In this document: piece by piece, positions 33,346 to 41,669 of the stretch
Layout: every line of letters begins with the position of its first letter
Numbering within the stretch: the stretch's first letter is position 1
Assembly: GCA_044344145.1 (NCBI GenBank)
Contig: JBIJDM010000001.1
Location: 1-52,125, forward strand
From: JBAXGE01 sp044344145
GTDB lineage: Bacteria; Planctomycetota; Phycisphaerae; WQYP01
Length of the DNA stretch: 52,125 nt
Direction of reading: 5' to 3'
Translations under genes and position numbers: made by a program
The notes under the pieces: model-generated
What the model was told of the DNA's origin: nothing
Database searches by the model: none
Seen by the model: the letters and a program-made list of their open reading frames with translations, nothing else

Positions 33346-34128
33346 TTACCAGCCCACAATATTGTAGCCACCGTCCACATAGACGGTTTCGCCGGTAACA
33401 CCGCTGGACAAATCGGAACACAGCCAGATGGCGGTCTTACCCACGTGTTCCGCGGCTTTGTCGGCATCCCACGGCAAGGGGGCCTTTTCGACGTAGTGGG
33501 TCATCATCTTGTCAATTTCGCCGATCCCGCGGGCCGCCATGGTCTTGATGGCCCCGGCACTGATGGCATTGACCCGGATATGCTTGGCATCCCGGCCCAT
33601 TTCCGCCGCCAGATAACGCACGCTGCATTCCAGCGCCGCCTTGGCCACGGCCATGACGTTGTACATGGGGATATATTTTTCCGCCCCGAAATAGCTCATC
33701 GTGATGATGGTGCCGTCCTGATTCATCACCGGCAGGGCCGCGCGGGCCATCGCCACCAGCGAATAGGCGCTGATATCCAGCGCTGTCTTCCAGGCCTCGC
33801 GACTGGTCTGCAGGAAGGGGTTGTGCAACGCTTCCGCCGGGGCAAACGCCAGCGAATGGACCAGAATATCAAAGGTGCCGAACTTTTCGGCGGCCACGGC
33901 AAACGCCTGCACGACATCCTCGTCCTTACTCACATCGCAGGGGACCAGAAACTTGGGGTTGAACTGCTCGGTGGCCTTGACCACGCGGCGTTCGATCTTT
34001 TCGCCCGGCAGATGCGAGAAGGCCAACTCACAGCCCTGTTCATGCAACGACTTGGCAATCGCCCAGCCGATGGAATACTCGTTCAGCACGCCGAAAATAA
34101 ACGCCTTCTTGCCGGTCAACATACCCAT
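33346..34128 (-). CDS. fabI: Enoyl-[acyl-carrier-protein] reductase (NADH), FabI
   Basis: 260 aa from the ATG at 34128 (AGGAG 8 nt upstream). SDR fold with the FabI-type NAD loop GVLNEYSIGWAIAKSL. Tyr146, Tyr156 and Lys163 (SYFGAEKYIPMYNVMAVAK) fall at the same numbers as in E. coli FabI, and ISAGAIKTMAARGI covers the substrate loop. It reduces enoyl-ACP in the last step of fatty acid elongation. A perfect inverted repeat lies in its leader at 34150-34167. Confidence 0.95.
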   Translation of the reverse strand: MGMLTGKKAFIFGVLNEYSIGWAIAKSLHEQGCELAFSHLPGEKIERRVVKATEQFNPKFLVPCDVSKDEDVVQAFAVAAEKFGTFDILVHSLAFAPAEALHNPFLQTSREAWKTALDISAYSLVAMARAALPVMNQDGTIITMSYFGAEKYIPMYNVMAVAKAALECSVRYLAAEMGRDAKHIRVNAISAGAIKTMAARGIGEIDKMMTHYVEKAPLPWDADKAAEHVGKTAIWLCSDLSSGVTGETVYVDGGYNIVGW

Positions 34129-34149
34129 AATCAAAGCTCCTAAAGCAAC

Positions 34150-34167
34150 GATACGCCAAAGCGTATC
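34150..34167. promoter_or_regulatory. 18-bp inverted repeat in the fabI leader
   Basis: GATACGC-CAAA-GCGTATC, perfect 7-bp arms, 12 nt upstream of the fabI ribosome site on the minus strand. Could be an operator for a lipid regulator or an RNA hairpin affecting translation. Confidence 0.45.
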
Positions 34168-34274
34168 CAAGTCCACAATCAAACCCTCTAATATGACGAT
34201 TTACCCCAATAAAGCAAGCGCCCCCAACCGCGAAACTAACCGACCAACCAATGTTTATTATTATTTTCTTATTA

Positions 34275-34309
34275 ATTCGTAATTTGTAATTCGTAATTCG
34301 TAATTTTTA
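34275..34309. repeat. Five 7-bp tandem repeats (ATTCGTA)
   Basis: Units ATTCGTA, ATTTGTA, ATTCGTA, ATTCGTA, ATTTTTA. The last unit includes the stop codon of the sigma-54 regulator. Very AT-rich against the GC-rich surroundings. Confidence 0.8.
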
Positions 34310-35644
34310 ATGCAATCCATACCGCGCCATCTTCCGGTACAACGTCCGCACCGATACCCCCAGCAGCACCGCCGCCCGGGTGCGGTCGCCCGAGGCTTGC
34401 TTGATGGCTTTGTCTATGGCCTCGCGTTCGGCCACATCCAGTTCGGGCAGCATGGCGTCGTCCACCTGGGCCCGGCGCACGTGTTCGGGCAGCATGGTCT
34501 CGGTGATGGTATTGCCCGAATTCAAAATCAGCACGCTTTCCAGCACGTTGCGCAGCTCGCGCACATTGCCGGGCCAGCCATAGGTTTGCAACCGTTGCAT
34601 GGTGATTTCTTCGATGACCGGCAGATCCAAGCCATGTTCCTGACACAGCTTCTGCAAGAGCGACTGGGCCAGCATGGGGATATCGCTGGTGCGCTCGCGC
34701 AGCGGGGGAATATCAATCCGTACCACGTTCAAGCGGTAATACAGGTCGGGCCTAAAGCGTTTGGCGTCCACGCACTGCTGCAAGTCCGCATTGGTCGCCG
34801 CCAGCACGCGGACATCCACGCTTTTTTCCTGGGTTGAGCCCACCGGCGTGATCTTGCCGGTTTCCAGCACACGCAGCAATTTGGCCTGCAGGCCCAGTTC
34901 CAATTCGCCCACTTCGTCAATGAACAGCGTCCCACCGTGGGCGGCCTCGAAATAGCCCACCGTCTTGCTGGCCGCGCCGGTAAAGGCGCCGCGTTCGTGG
35001 CCAAAGAGTTCCGACTCCATCAGGCTCGCCGGGACGGCGGCACAGTTGATGGGGATAAACGGCCCGGCCTTGCGCGGCGAGAGTTCATGGATGGCCCGGA
35101 CGACCATTTCCTTGCCCGTGCCCGACTCGCCCGAGACCAGCACGGTGCTCTTGAACCCCGCCACCCGGCGGATGGTATCGTAAATGTGCAGCATGGATTC
35201 TGACGTACCGATCAGGTTGGCGATCTGGCTTTCGGTCTTGTTCTGCTCGCGCCACTGGGTCATATCCACACGCATGCGGTGGTGTTCCAGCGCGCGGGCC
35301 ACCACTTCCAGCAGTTCCGGCGGGGTAAAGGGCTTGGTCAGATAATCAAACGCCCCCGCCTTCATCGCGGCCACCGCCGACGCCACGGTGGCGTTGCCGG
35401 TGATCATGATGATCTCGACGAGAGGTTCCTGGGCTTTGACCTGTTCGAGCAGGGCCAGCCCGTCCATATTGGGCATCCAGAGATCGGTAATCAGCACATC
35501 CACATCCGCCGACAGCTTCAGCAGCGCCTGGGCGCCATTGGCAGCACGCAGGACGTGATAGCCCGAGTCTTCCAGCGCATCGCCGATGGCCTGCAAGACC
35601 GAACGGTCATCTTCTGCCAGCAATATGGTGCCCAGCGACTTCAT
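34307..35644 (-). CDS. NtrC-family sigma-54-dependent response regulator
   Basis: 445 aa. An N-terminal receiver domain with acidic pocket LLAEDD and phosphoacceptor Asp54 (LITDLWMPNMDG), a central AAA+ domain with Walker A SGESGTGKE, the sigma-54 contact loop GAFTGA, and Walker B TLFIDEVGE, and a C-terminal Fis-type HTH (DRTRAAVLLGVSVRTLYRKM). It is activated by phosphorylation and opens sigma-54 promoters. No sensor kinase is adjacent. It starts 14 nt after pyrE and is probably co-transcribed with it, with no obvious functional link. Confidence 0.95.
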   Translation of the reverse strand: MKSLGTILLAEDDRSVLQAIGDALEDSGYHVLRAANGAQALLKLSADVDVLITDLWMPNMDGLALLEQVKAQEPLVEIIMITGNATVASAVAAMKAGAFDYLTKPFTPPELLEVVARALEHHRMRVDMTQWREQNKTESQIANLIGTSESMLHIYDTIRRVAGFKSTVLVSGESGTGKEMVVRAIHELSPRKAGPFIPINCAAVPASLMESELFGHERGAFTGAASKTVGYFEAAHGGTLFIDEVGELELGLQAKLLRVLETGKITPVGSTQEKSVDVRVLAATNADLQQCVDAKRFRPDLYYRLNVVRIDIPPLRERTSDIPMLAQSLLQKLCQEHGLDLPVIEEITMQRLQTYGWPGNVRELRNVLESVLILNSGNTITETMLPEHVRRAQVDDAMLPELDVAEREAIDKAIKQASGDRTRAAVLLGVSVRTLYRKMARYGLH

Positions 35645-35658
35645 GGGGTGCGGTCCGG

Positions 35659-36180
35659 TTAGATATTCAGGTCGGTCTTGGTCAGGATGCTTTCGAAGAT
35701 GTACCCGGCGGCCTCGATATTGGCCCGGGCGCCTTCCAGCCGGTCGATGACGGCGACGATCTTTTCGACCACTGCGCCAGCGTCGGTTAGAATCTTGGCC
35801 GCTTCCAAAACCTGTCCGCCGGTGGTGGCGATATCCTCCACCAGCAGCACGCGGTCACCGGCACTGATCTTGCCTTCGATCATTTTGCTGGTGCCATAGT
35901 CTTTTTTGCTGTTGCGGACGATGACAAACGGCAACCCGCTGGCCAGACTGGCCGCGGCGGCCAGCGCCACCCCGCCCAATTCCGCCCCGGCAATCAGGGT
36001 CGTCGCCGGCCCGCGCCGCGCGGCAAAGCGACTGCCCAGCGCCGCGAGAATATCGGGCTGGGTTTCAAACAGATACTTGTCCATGTAATACTTGGACCGC
36101 TTGCCTGACCGCAGGAGAAAATCCCCTTCCAGATACGAGGCTTCTTTAACACGTTTCGCCAGAGCAGCATGATCGAGCAT
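35659..36180 (-). CDS. pyrE: Orotate phosphoribosyltransferase
   Basis: 173 aa from the ATG at 36180 (AGGAG 8 nt upstream). The PRPP-binding motif VLLVEDIATTGGQ and the segments SGKRSKYYMDKYLFE and GAELGGVALAAAASL, followed by VRNSKKDYGTSKMIEG, mark PyrE. It joins orotate and PRPP to OMP in pyrimidine synthesis. KSKYYxDK is the archaeal/Gram-positive-like form. First gene of a pyrE-regulator pair. Confidence 0.93.
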   Translation of the reverse strand: MLDHAALAKRVKEASYLEGDFLLRSGKRSKYYMDKYLFETQPDILAALGSRFAARRGPATTLIAGAELGGVALAAAASLASGLPFVIVRNSKKDYGTSKMIEGKISAGDRVLLVEDIATTGGQVLEAAKILTDAGAVVEKIVAVIDRLEGARANIEAAGYIFESILTKTDLNI

Positions 36181-36240
36181 AAAACCGACTCCTATAACAA
36201 AGTTAAGGCCCCATTGTAGCAAATTTGGCCGGATGTGGTA

Positions 36241-36468
36241 GGGATGGCGGGAAGGGGATTATCCCCCCGCCCGAGTCCCGTAGGGACGCCCCGATAATAG
36301 CCCACCGTTTTTATCGGTGGGAGCGCAGGATGTTCAGTAATTCTTTTGATTCATCCAGTATTTCCGGAGCATTGGTATCGTCTTCGCCCCAACGGGGCGG
36401 TATTTATATAGCCCATGGCAACGCCATGGGTAGGAACGTCGCGCCCCCGCCGTGCTCTGAAAGAGCAC
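36241..36468. repeat. Cluster of short perfect palindromes
   Basis: At least five hairpins with 3-7-nt loops: GTCCC-gta-GGGAC (36275-36287), CCCACCG/CGGTGGG (36301-36321), CGCCCC-aac-GGGGCG (36385-36399), GCCCATGGC-aac-GCCATGGGT (36411-36431), GTGCTCT-gaa-AGAGCAC (36452-36468). There is no gene; the long frames through it are by-products of the repeats. This is a second, different palindromic element, similar in style to those scattered through many environmental bacterial genomes. Confidence 0.7.
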
Positions 36469-36499
36469 CAATTAATCCCACGCGTACCGCTCTGTACGA

Positions 36500-37090
36500 T
36501 TACGGTTTAAATACATCGAGCAGCCGTTTGAGCCAACCCATTTCAGGCTGAACATCCACCGGCTTAACAGCTGCCGGCGTACAGCAACTAAACCGTACAT
36601 TTACTTCGCGGCATTTCTGTTCAACATCGCGAACCACAATATCCATCATTGGTTGCGGGAGAACGAAATCGAAGATGACTTTATCCGCGTAGTAAGTGCC
36701 CCCACCGCCCGCGTGGTAGCACCAGACGAGAAGCATGCCACCTTGGGAGCCGTCGTCATACACCAGAGCGTAGTTCTCGTCCATTAAAATCTGACCAAGC
36801 CCTTCCGCTGGCACGGTCCACTCGGCCAACGGAGAATAATAGTCTTCCCGCACGGGGGACAATCCGACACACCGCAACGAACCAGCAATCAACTCATACA
36901 ACGCTCGGTTCTCAAAGTGGCCCCCAAATACCTCCGGGTAAAAAGTATTAATGGCAAAGGTAAACCGCACACCCAATTTGGCATAGGTTCGATACGGTGC
37001 CAGGACATTGTCCGACTCATTGCCGTCAAACCCGCAGCGAAAGAAAATCGCATCGCTAGCCATCCCGGGACCATAGTGACGTAGTGCCAT
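36500..37090 (-). CDS. Unrecognised protein
   Basis: 196 aa from the ATG at 37090 (GAGGGA ~5 nt upstream). It has no signal peptide or membrane helix. The composition looks like a folded cytoplasmic protein: FFRCGFDGNESDNVLAPYRT, FAINTFYPEVFGGHFEN, VWCYHAGGGGTYYADKVIF. Cysteine is fairly common (CCTP near the C-terminus). I recognise no family. It is isolated between the palindrome cluster and the divergently oriented B12-binding gene, and has a lower GC content than the genes to its right. Confidence 0.6.
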   Translation of the reverse strand: MALRHYGPGMASDAIFFRCGFDGNESDNVLAPYRTYAKLGVRFTFAINTFYPEVFGGHFENRALYELIAGSLRCVGLSPVREDYYSPLAEWTVPAEGLGQILMDENYALVYDDGSQGGMLLVWCYHAGGGGTYYADKVIFDFVLPQPMMDIVVRDVEQKCREVNVRFSCCTPAAVKPVDVQPEMGWLKRLLDVFKP

Positions 37091-37309
37091 GCTTCCCTCA
37101 GCCAAGTTGACTTGTTATCACCTACACACGAATGGTGCTATTGTCGGCAAATATGGGCCGTTGGTCAATCATTCAGTCATTCGTCGAATATGAAAACCGG
37201 GAAGATGCACGGCGTGCGGAGGGTAAGAATGACCAGCCCCCCCCCTCTCCCCCCCGCCAGACTTGGCAAACCGCCCCTCAGCGTCTACGCTTAGTTCAGG
37301 AGGTGGCCT

Positions 37310-37984
37310 ATGCCCGAAGGTTCCTTTAGCCCAATGTCTCTGCGGATGGTGGCCATGCTGCGTTCGGGCCAGTATGAACGCTGCGGGGCCTATGTGGAAG
37401 AATTATTGCACACGCACAGCCCCGAGGCGTTGTATCTGAATACGCTGATGCCGGCGATTTTTGCTCTGGGCGAACAGGTGCTGGCGGGCAAGCTCGCCGC
37501 CGCGGAGATTGTCGCCCCTATCGCCTGTGTGCGGTCCCAGATGGATGTGGTCCGCGGCCGGATGCAGCGTCGCCCCCGGCTGGGCAAGAGTATGCTGGCC
37601 ACCTTTATGCCCGGCGATATCGAGCATATCGGGCTGGTGGCGATCAGCCATTGGCTGGACCGCGACGGCTGGGATGTCACGTATACCTATCCACCCCCGC
37701 CGCGGGAAGTGCTGGTAGCCGATATTCTCAAGCGCCAGCCGACCATTCTGGCCATTTCCTGCGGCATGCCCAAGCATGTCGTCACCGCCCGGCATGTAAT
37801 CCAGGACCTGCGCGCGGGCGGATACCCCGGCGTGATCTGGCTGGGCGGGATGGGGGTTAATGTCATGCCGGACCTGTTTGCCCGCAGTGGGGCCGACCAT
37901 ACCGCGCCCAATATCGTGGCCTTTACCCGCAAATTGGCCGAGATTTACGGCTACCAGACCGCCACGCCGGCGGAAATTGCCTGA
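37310..37984 (+). CDS. Cobalamin-binding domain protein (free-standing)
   Basis: 224 aa with a near-ideal AGGAGGTG 5 nt before the ATG. An N-terminal helical cap (~1-85; LMPAIFALGEQVLAGKLAAAE is the usual helix bundle) and a Rossmann B12-binding domain (~95-215; ISCGMPKHVVTARHVIQDLR, VIWLGGMGVN) as in MtbC1/CarH-type modules. There is no HTH, kinase or methyltransferase domain. The B12 lower-ligand motif DxHxxG (or ExHxxG) reads GDIEHIG: Glu stands where His is expected, with His one residue later. It may act as a B12 sensor or carrier for a partner elsewhere. Function not assigned. Confidence 0.8.
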   Translation: MPEGSFSPMSLRMVAMLRSGQYERCGAYVEELLHTHSPEALYLNTLMPAIFALGEQVLAGKLAAAEIVAPIACVRSQMDVVRGRMQRRPRLGKSMLATFMPGDIEHIGLVAISHWLDRDGWDVTYTYPPPPREVLVADILKRQPTILAISCGMPKHVVTARHVIQDLRAGGYPGVIWLGGMGVNVMPDLFARSGADHTAPNIVAFTRKLAEIYGYQTATPAEIA

Positions 37985-38011
37985 TGGGGCCCCGACCGCC
38001 TGCCGGGAGCG

Positions 38012-38041
38012 TTGCCAGAGGGGTAGGCTAGCCCTTAGGAT
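38012..38041 (+). promoter_or_regulatory. Possible promoter of galK-trpD
   Basis: -35 TTGCCA (38012-38017), 18-nt spacer, -10 TAGGAT (38036-38041). Confidence 0.35.
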
Positions 38042-38075
38042 ACGGGCATTATTACCCCATACAGGAGTTATCCGC

Positions 38076-39236
38076 ATGGATCTGGCCCAGCTTAAAGCAA
38101 CCTTCCACGCCCGCTATGGCAATACCGGCCCCGTAACCGTGGTCCGTGCCCCGGGGCGGGTGAATCTGATCGGTGAACATACCGACTATAACAACGGCTT
38201 TGTCTGTCCCATGGCCATCGAACGTGCCACCTATATCGTGGCCCGGCCGCGGCCGGATGCCGTGGTGCGGATGTTCTCGCTGGTCAGCAACGAAGAAACC
38301 CAGTTCAGTCTCGACCAGACCGTCAGCAAGACCGGCCCCAAGTGGTCGCTGTATCCGCGCGGCATGGCCGAGGCGCTGCGGCTGAAGGGCTTGCTGACCA
38401 CGGGCTGCGACTGTCTGGTGGCCTCGGATGTGCCGCTGGGGGGCGGGCTGTCGAGTTCCGCGTCCTTTGAGGTGGCCACGGGGCTGATGCTGCTGAAGCT
38501 CAACGGGAAAACCCTGCCGCTGACGGAATTGGCGCTGGCAGCGCAATGGGCGGAACATCAATATCCCGGCATGCCCTGCGGCATCATGGATCAATTCATT
38601 TCGGCCATGGGGCAGGCGGGCCATGCCCTGCTGCTGGACTGCCGCGATCAAAGCACCACGCATGTGCCGATGGATGACCCCAGCGTGCAGATTCTGATTG
38701 TGAATTCCAACGTCAAACATGAATTGGTACAGGGCGAATATGCCGCCCGGCGGAACCAGTGTCAGAATGCCGTGACCTGGCTGAAAAAGAAATACCCGGC
38801 CATCAAGTCGCTGCGCGATGTGACGCTGAGTCAACTGGAATCCGCCCGGCTGGGCATGGACCCGGTCTATTACAAACGGGCCAAGCATGTCATCAGCGAA
38901 ATCGCCCGCACCACGGCCTTTGCCACGGCGTTGAGCCAGCGCGATCACGCGACTTGCGGTAAGTTGATGTATGCCTCGCATGAATCGCTGCAACATGACT
39001 ATTCGGTATCGTGCAAGGAATTGGATTTGTTGGTGGAACTGTGCCGGGGGCAAAAGGGCGTCTATGGCGCCCGTATGACCGGCGGCGGTTTTGGCGGTTG
39101 CATTGTGGCGCTGGTGGAAACGAGCGCCCGCGCGGCTATTGCCGAAGTGGTGGCGCGGGAATATAACCTGCGTACGCGTCTGGAAGCGAGTCTTTTCGCC
39201 ACCGTGGCCAGCGCGGGGGCGAGTGTAATCGAGTAA
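38076..39236 (+). CDS. galK: Galactokinase
   Basis: 386 aa from the ATG at 38076 (AGGAG 8 nt upstream); an open frame reaches back over the previous gene but is not used. Signatures: GRVNLIGEHTDYNNGFV (galactokinase signature with substrate-binding His/Asp), the GHMP ATP loop VPLGGGLSSSASFEVA, CGIMDQFISAMG (catalytic Asp) and GARMTGGGFGGCIVALV. It phosphorylates galactose at C1 in the Leloir pathway. No galT or galE is adjacent. trpD follows after 4 nt, so the two are co-transcribed although their pathways are unrelated. Confidence 0.95.
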   Translation: MDLAQLKATFHARYGNTGPVTVVRAPGRVNLIGEHTDYNNGFVCPMAIERATYIVARPRPDAVVRMFSLVSNEETQFSLDQTVSKTGPKWSLYPRGMAEALRLKGLLTTGCDCLVASDVPLGGGLSSSASFEVATGLMLLKLNGKTLPLTELALAAQWAEHQYPGMPCGIMDQFISAMGQAGHALLLDCRDQSTTHVPMDDPSVQILIVNSNVKHELVQGEYAARRNQCQNAVTWLKKKYPAIKSLRDVTLSQLESARLGMDPVYYKRAKHVISEIARTTAFATALSQRDHATCGKLMYASHESLQHDYSVSCKELDLLVELCRGQKGVYGARMTGGGFGGCIVALVETSARAAIAEVVAREYNLRTRLEASLFATVASAGASVIE

Positions 39237-39240
39237 TACC

Positions 39241-40281
39241 ATGACCCAAGCACCCGATCATGTGCATGTGGCGCTCCGGCAGTTGGCCCAGGGCCAACCC
39301 CTGAGCCGGACGCAGATGCGCGACTTTATGTCGCGGATTCTCACCGGCGAAATGGAGCCCGCCCAGATGGCGGCGTTCCTGACGTTCTACGCCCAGCGGC
39401 TGCCCACGGTGGATGAATTGGTCGGCGCCATCAGCATCATGCGCGAACACGCGACCATGATTGCCCATCCGCATGACAAAGCCATTGATACCTGCGGTAC
39501 TGGCGGGGTGCATTCCAATCTGATGAATATCTCCACCGCCTCGGCCATCGTGGCGGCGGCGGCGGGCGCCAAGGTGTGCAAACACGGCAACCGCGCGGTG
39601 ACCAGCCGGTCGGGTTCGTCTGATGCACTGGCCGCGCTGGGTGTGAACATCAATACCACCCCCGAGCAGGAGGCCCGCTGTCTGAACGACATCGGCTTGT
39701 GCTTTGCCTTTGCCCCCCGGCATCATCCCGGCATGAAACATGTGGCCCCCATCCGGCAGGCGCTGGGCTTCCCGTCCATCTTCAATATGGTCGGCCCGCT
39801 GGTGAATCCCGGCGCGGTCAAGCGACAATTGCTGGGTGTGCGCAGTCCCGAGGTGGCCCGTTTGCTGGTCGAGGTATTGCGCCAGTCAGGTAGTGTGCGG
39901 GCATGGGTGATCAGCGGACAGGACCCGAAAATGGGCCGGCTGTGCGAGGTATCCATCACCGGGCCGACGCATGTATCCATGCTGGATCAGGGGCACGTGA
40001 CGGAGTTTGAAATGAAACCCGCCGCGCCGTATGTGGCGACGGATTTGCAGAGTCTGACGGTGGAATCGCCCAGCCAATCGGCGGCGCTGATTTATCAGGT
40101 GCTATCAGGGGCCAGCGGGGTACCACGGGCGATGATCATTACCAATGCGGCCGCCGCGTTGTGGGTGGCCGAGGTGGCCAAGGATTACGCCGAGGGTTTG
40201 ACGTTGGCGACCCAGGCGCTGGATTCCGGGCAAGCCCGCAAGGTGTTGGAACAACTGATCAAATTAAGTCATCAGGTTTAA
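39241..40281 (+). CDS. trpD: Anthranilate phosphoribosyltransferase
   Basis: 346 aa. PRPP-binding glycine loop DTCGTGG, NISTASAIVAAAAG, KHGNRAVTSRSGSSD and FNMVGPLVNPG are canonical. It transfers phosphoribose to anthranilate in tryptophan synthesis. The ATG follows the galK stop by 4 nt. Other trp genes are absent here, so the pathway is dispersed. Its TAA shares the TTAA palindrome with the stop of the convergent adaptor gene. Confidence 0.96.
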   Translation: MTQAPDHVHVALRQLAQGQPLSRTQMRDFMSRILTGEMEPAQMAAFLTFYAQRLPTVDELVGAISIMREHATMIAHPHDKAIDTCGTGGVHSNLMNISTASAIVAAAAGAKVCKHGNRAVTSRSGSSDALAALGVNINTTPEQEARCLNDIGLCFAFAPRHHPGMKHVAPIRQALGFPSIFNMVGPLVNPGAVKRQLLGVRSPEVARLLVEVLRQSGSVRAWVISGQDPKMGRLCEVSITGPTHVSMLDQGHVTEFEMKPAAPYVATDLQSLTVESPSQSAALIYQVLSGASGVPRAMIITNAAAALWVAEVAKDYAEGLTLATQALDSGQARKVLEQLIKLSHQV

Positions 40282-41564
40282 GGCTGCGTTGCCGGGGCGG
40301 TGGCGGACGGCTTTTTCGGGGCGCGGACTTTGCTACCGTTGCTGAGTTTGGCCTGGCCACTGGTAATGGTCAATTCCTTGGCTTTCACGCCGGCGAGAAT
40401 TTCCACCCAAGTCCCCTGCCGGGCCCCCAAGGTGACATCCTGCATGCGCACAGTCCAGGCGTCGGCGCCTTGCGGTTCGGCGACATACACTTTGCTGGTG
40501 CCAGCATAGCTGACCACGGCGGTCATGGGGACAAACACCGTGGGTACACCGGTGGCGGTAATCACGGTGCCTTCCACAAAACTACCCGCCCGCAGTTGCC
40601 CGGCGGCATTGTCAACCGTGGCTTCCAATTCAAAACTGCGGCTGAGGGCGTCCACCGTTGGATTGATGCGACTGACCAGACCGGTGTATTCCTTATCAGG
40701 CTGGGCGGCGGTTTTGAAGGTGACCGTCTGGCCATTTTTGATCTGGGTGACAAACCGTTCGGGCAGGCGGGCCTGAAGTTTCAGCGTGTCCTGGGCCACC
40801 AGTTGGAACATGGTGGCGCCTTCCTTGAGATATTCGCCGGGGCTGATCATGCGCTGGGCCACAACATAGCGGGCAATCGGGGTGCCGGTGATGCTGAGGG
40901 CTTTGGGGGCTTTGATAATCGAGTCACGCAGATCCTTATCCTGCAACTCCACCAGTGCCTGATTCTGCCGCACCTGCTGCAGGATGGCTTTGGCTTCGTC
41001 GCGGGCCACACGCAGGGCATCTTTGCGCGCTTGAAAGCTGGAGACGATATCCACATACTCGAAGTCGGTCATGATTTTCTGACGGTAGAGTTCGACGGCG
41101 CGGTTGTATTTGGCTTCGGCGTTGGCCAGTTCGGCCATGGCCTTGCTGACGGTGGCGACGGAATCAATATCAAAATTAGCTTCGGGCATGTCGGTCAGGC
41201 CAAGCCGGGCAAGCGTTTGGGTCTGGGCGGCTTTCGCCTGTTTGACCAGCAGTTCGTAACGCTGGGAATCAATATTCGCCAGCGGCTGATCGGGCACCAC
41301 CACCGCGCCGACATCCACGAGCACACTTTCGACCACGCCCGTGACACGGTTGCTGAGCGAGATTTCCTCCTGCCCGGCCAATGAGCCCGTCAGGGGGATA
41401 CTGCGGTCCACCTGGCGCGTTTCGGCGGGGGTCATGCCAACCACCGGAATGGCGTCGGCAGCGTCGGAAGCTTTGGGGGGTGTCGAACCCCTGCCGCAGG
41501 CACCCAGCAGGAGGCAGGCGGGGAGCAGGACCATACGGACTACAGCCGGGAAGCAGCGGGTCAT
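40278..41564 (-). CDS. RND efflux periplasmic adaptor lipoprotein
   Basis: 428 aa. Lipoprotein signal with lipobox LGAC (Cys23). The layout is that of HlyD/AcrA adaptors: barrel-sandwich halves (SNRVTGVVESVLVDVGAVV and the later RYVVAQRMISPGEYLKEG), a helical hairpin between (~110-210), then beta-barrel and membrane-proximal domains (TLGARQGTWVEILAGV). Such proteins bridge an inner-membrane RND pump to an outer-membrane channel. No pump or TolC gene is adjacent, so the adaptor is orphan here. It is convergent with trpD and overlaps it by 4 nt. Confidence 0.9.
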   Translation of the reverse strand: MTRCFPAVVRMVLLPACLLLGACGRGSTPPKASDAADAIPVVGMTPAETRQVDRSIPLTGSLAGQEEISLSNRVTGVVESVLVDVGAVVVPDQPLANIDSQRYELLVKQAKAAQTQTLARLGLTDMPEANFDIDSVATVSKAMAELANAEAKYNRAVELYRQKIMTDFEYVDIVSSFQARKDALRVARDEAKAILQQVRQNQALVELQDKDLRDSIIKAPKALSITGTPIARYVVAQRMISPGEYLKEGATMFQLVAQDTLKLQARLPERFVTQIKNGQTVTFKTAAQPDKEYTGLVSRINPTVDALSRSFELEATVDNAAGQLRAGSFVEGTVITATGVPTVFVPMTAVVSYAGTSKVYVAEPQGADAWTVRMQDVTLGARQGTWVEILAGVKAKELTITSGQAKLSNGSKVRAPKKPSATAPATQP

Positions 41565-41632
41565 GGTAAACCTTTGTTAAGCAATAAGCGCAATCTAATG
41601 ACCTAGCGGGTGCAAGTCAACCCGGCGGGCGC

Positions 41633-41661
41633 TTGGCGCTGGGGGCAAACGCCCCTAAACT
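41633..41661 (+). promoter_or_regulatory. Promoter of hisS (leaderless arrangement)
   Basis: -35 TTGGCG (41633-41638), 17-nt spacer, -10 TAAACT (41656-41661). The hisS ATG begins 9 nt after the -10, where transcription would start. Confidence 0.45.
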
Positions 41662-41669
41662 GACGGGTT

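Noticed and set aside
36225..36551. 108-codon frame across the palindrome cluster
   Set aside because: By-product of repeated hairpins; runs into the convergent gene without a ribosome site.
37112..37329. 60-65 codon frames before the B12-binding gene
   Set aside because: No ribosome site; they run through a homopolymer C tract and into the next gene.
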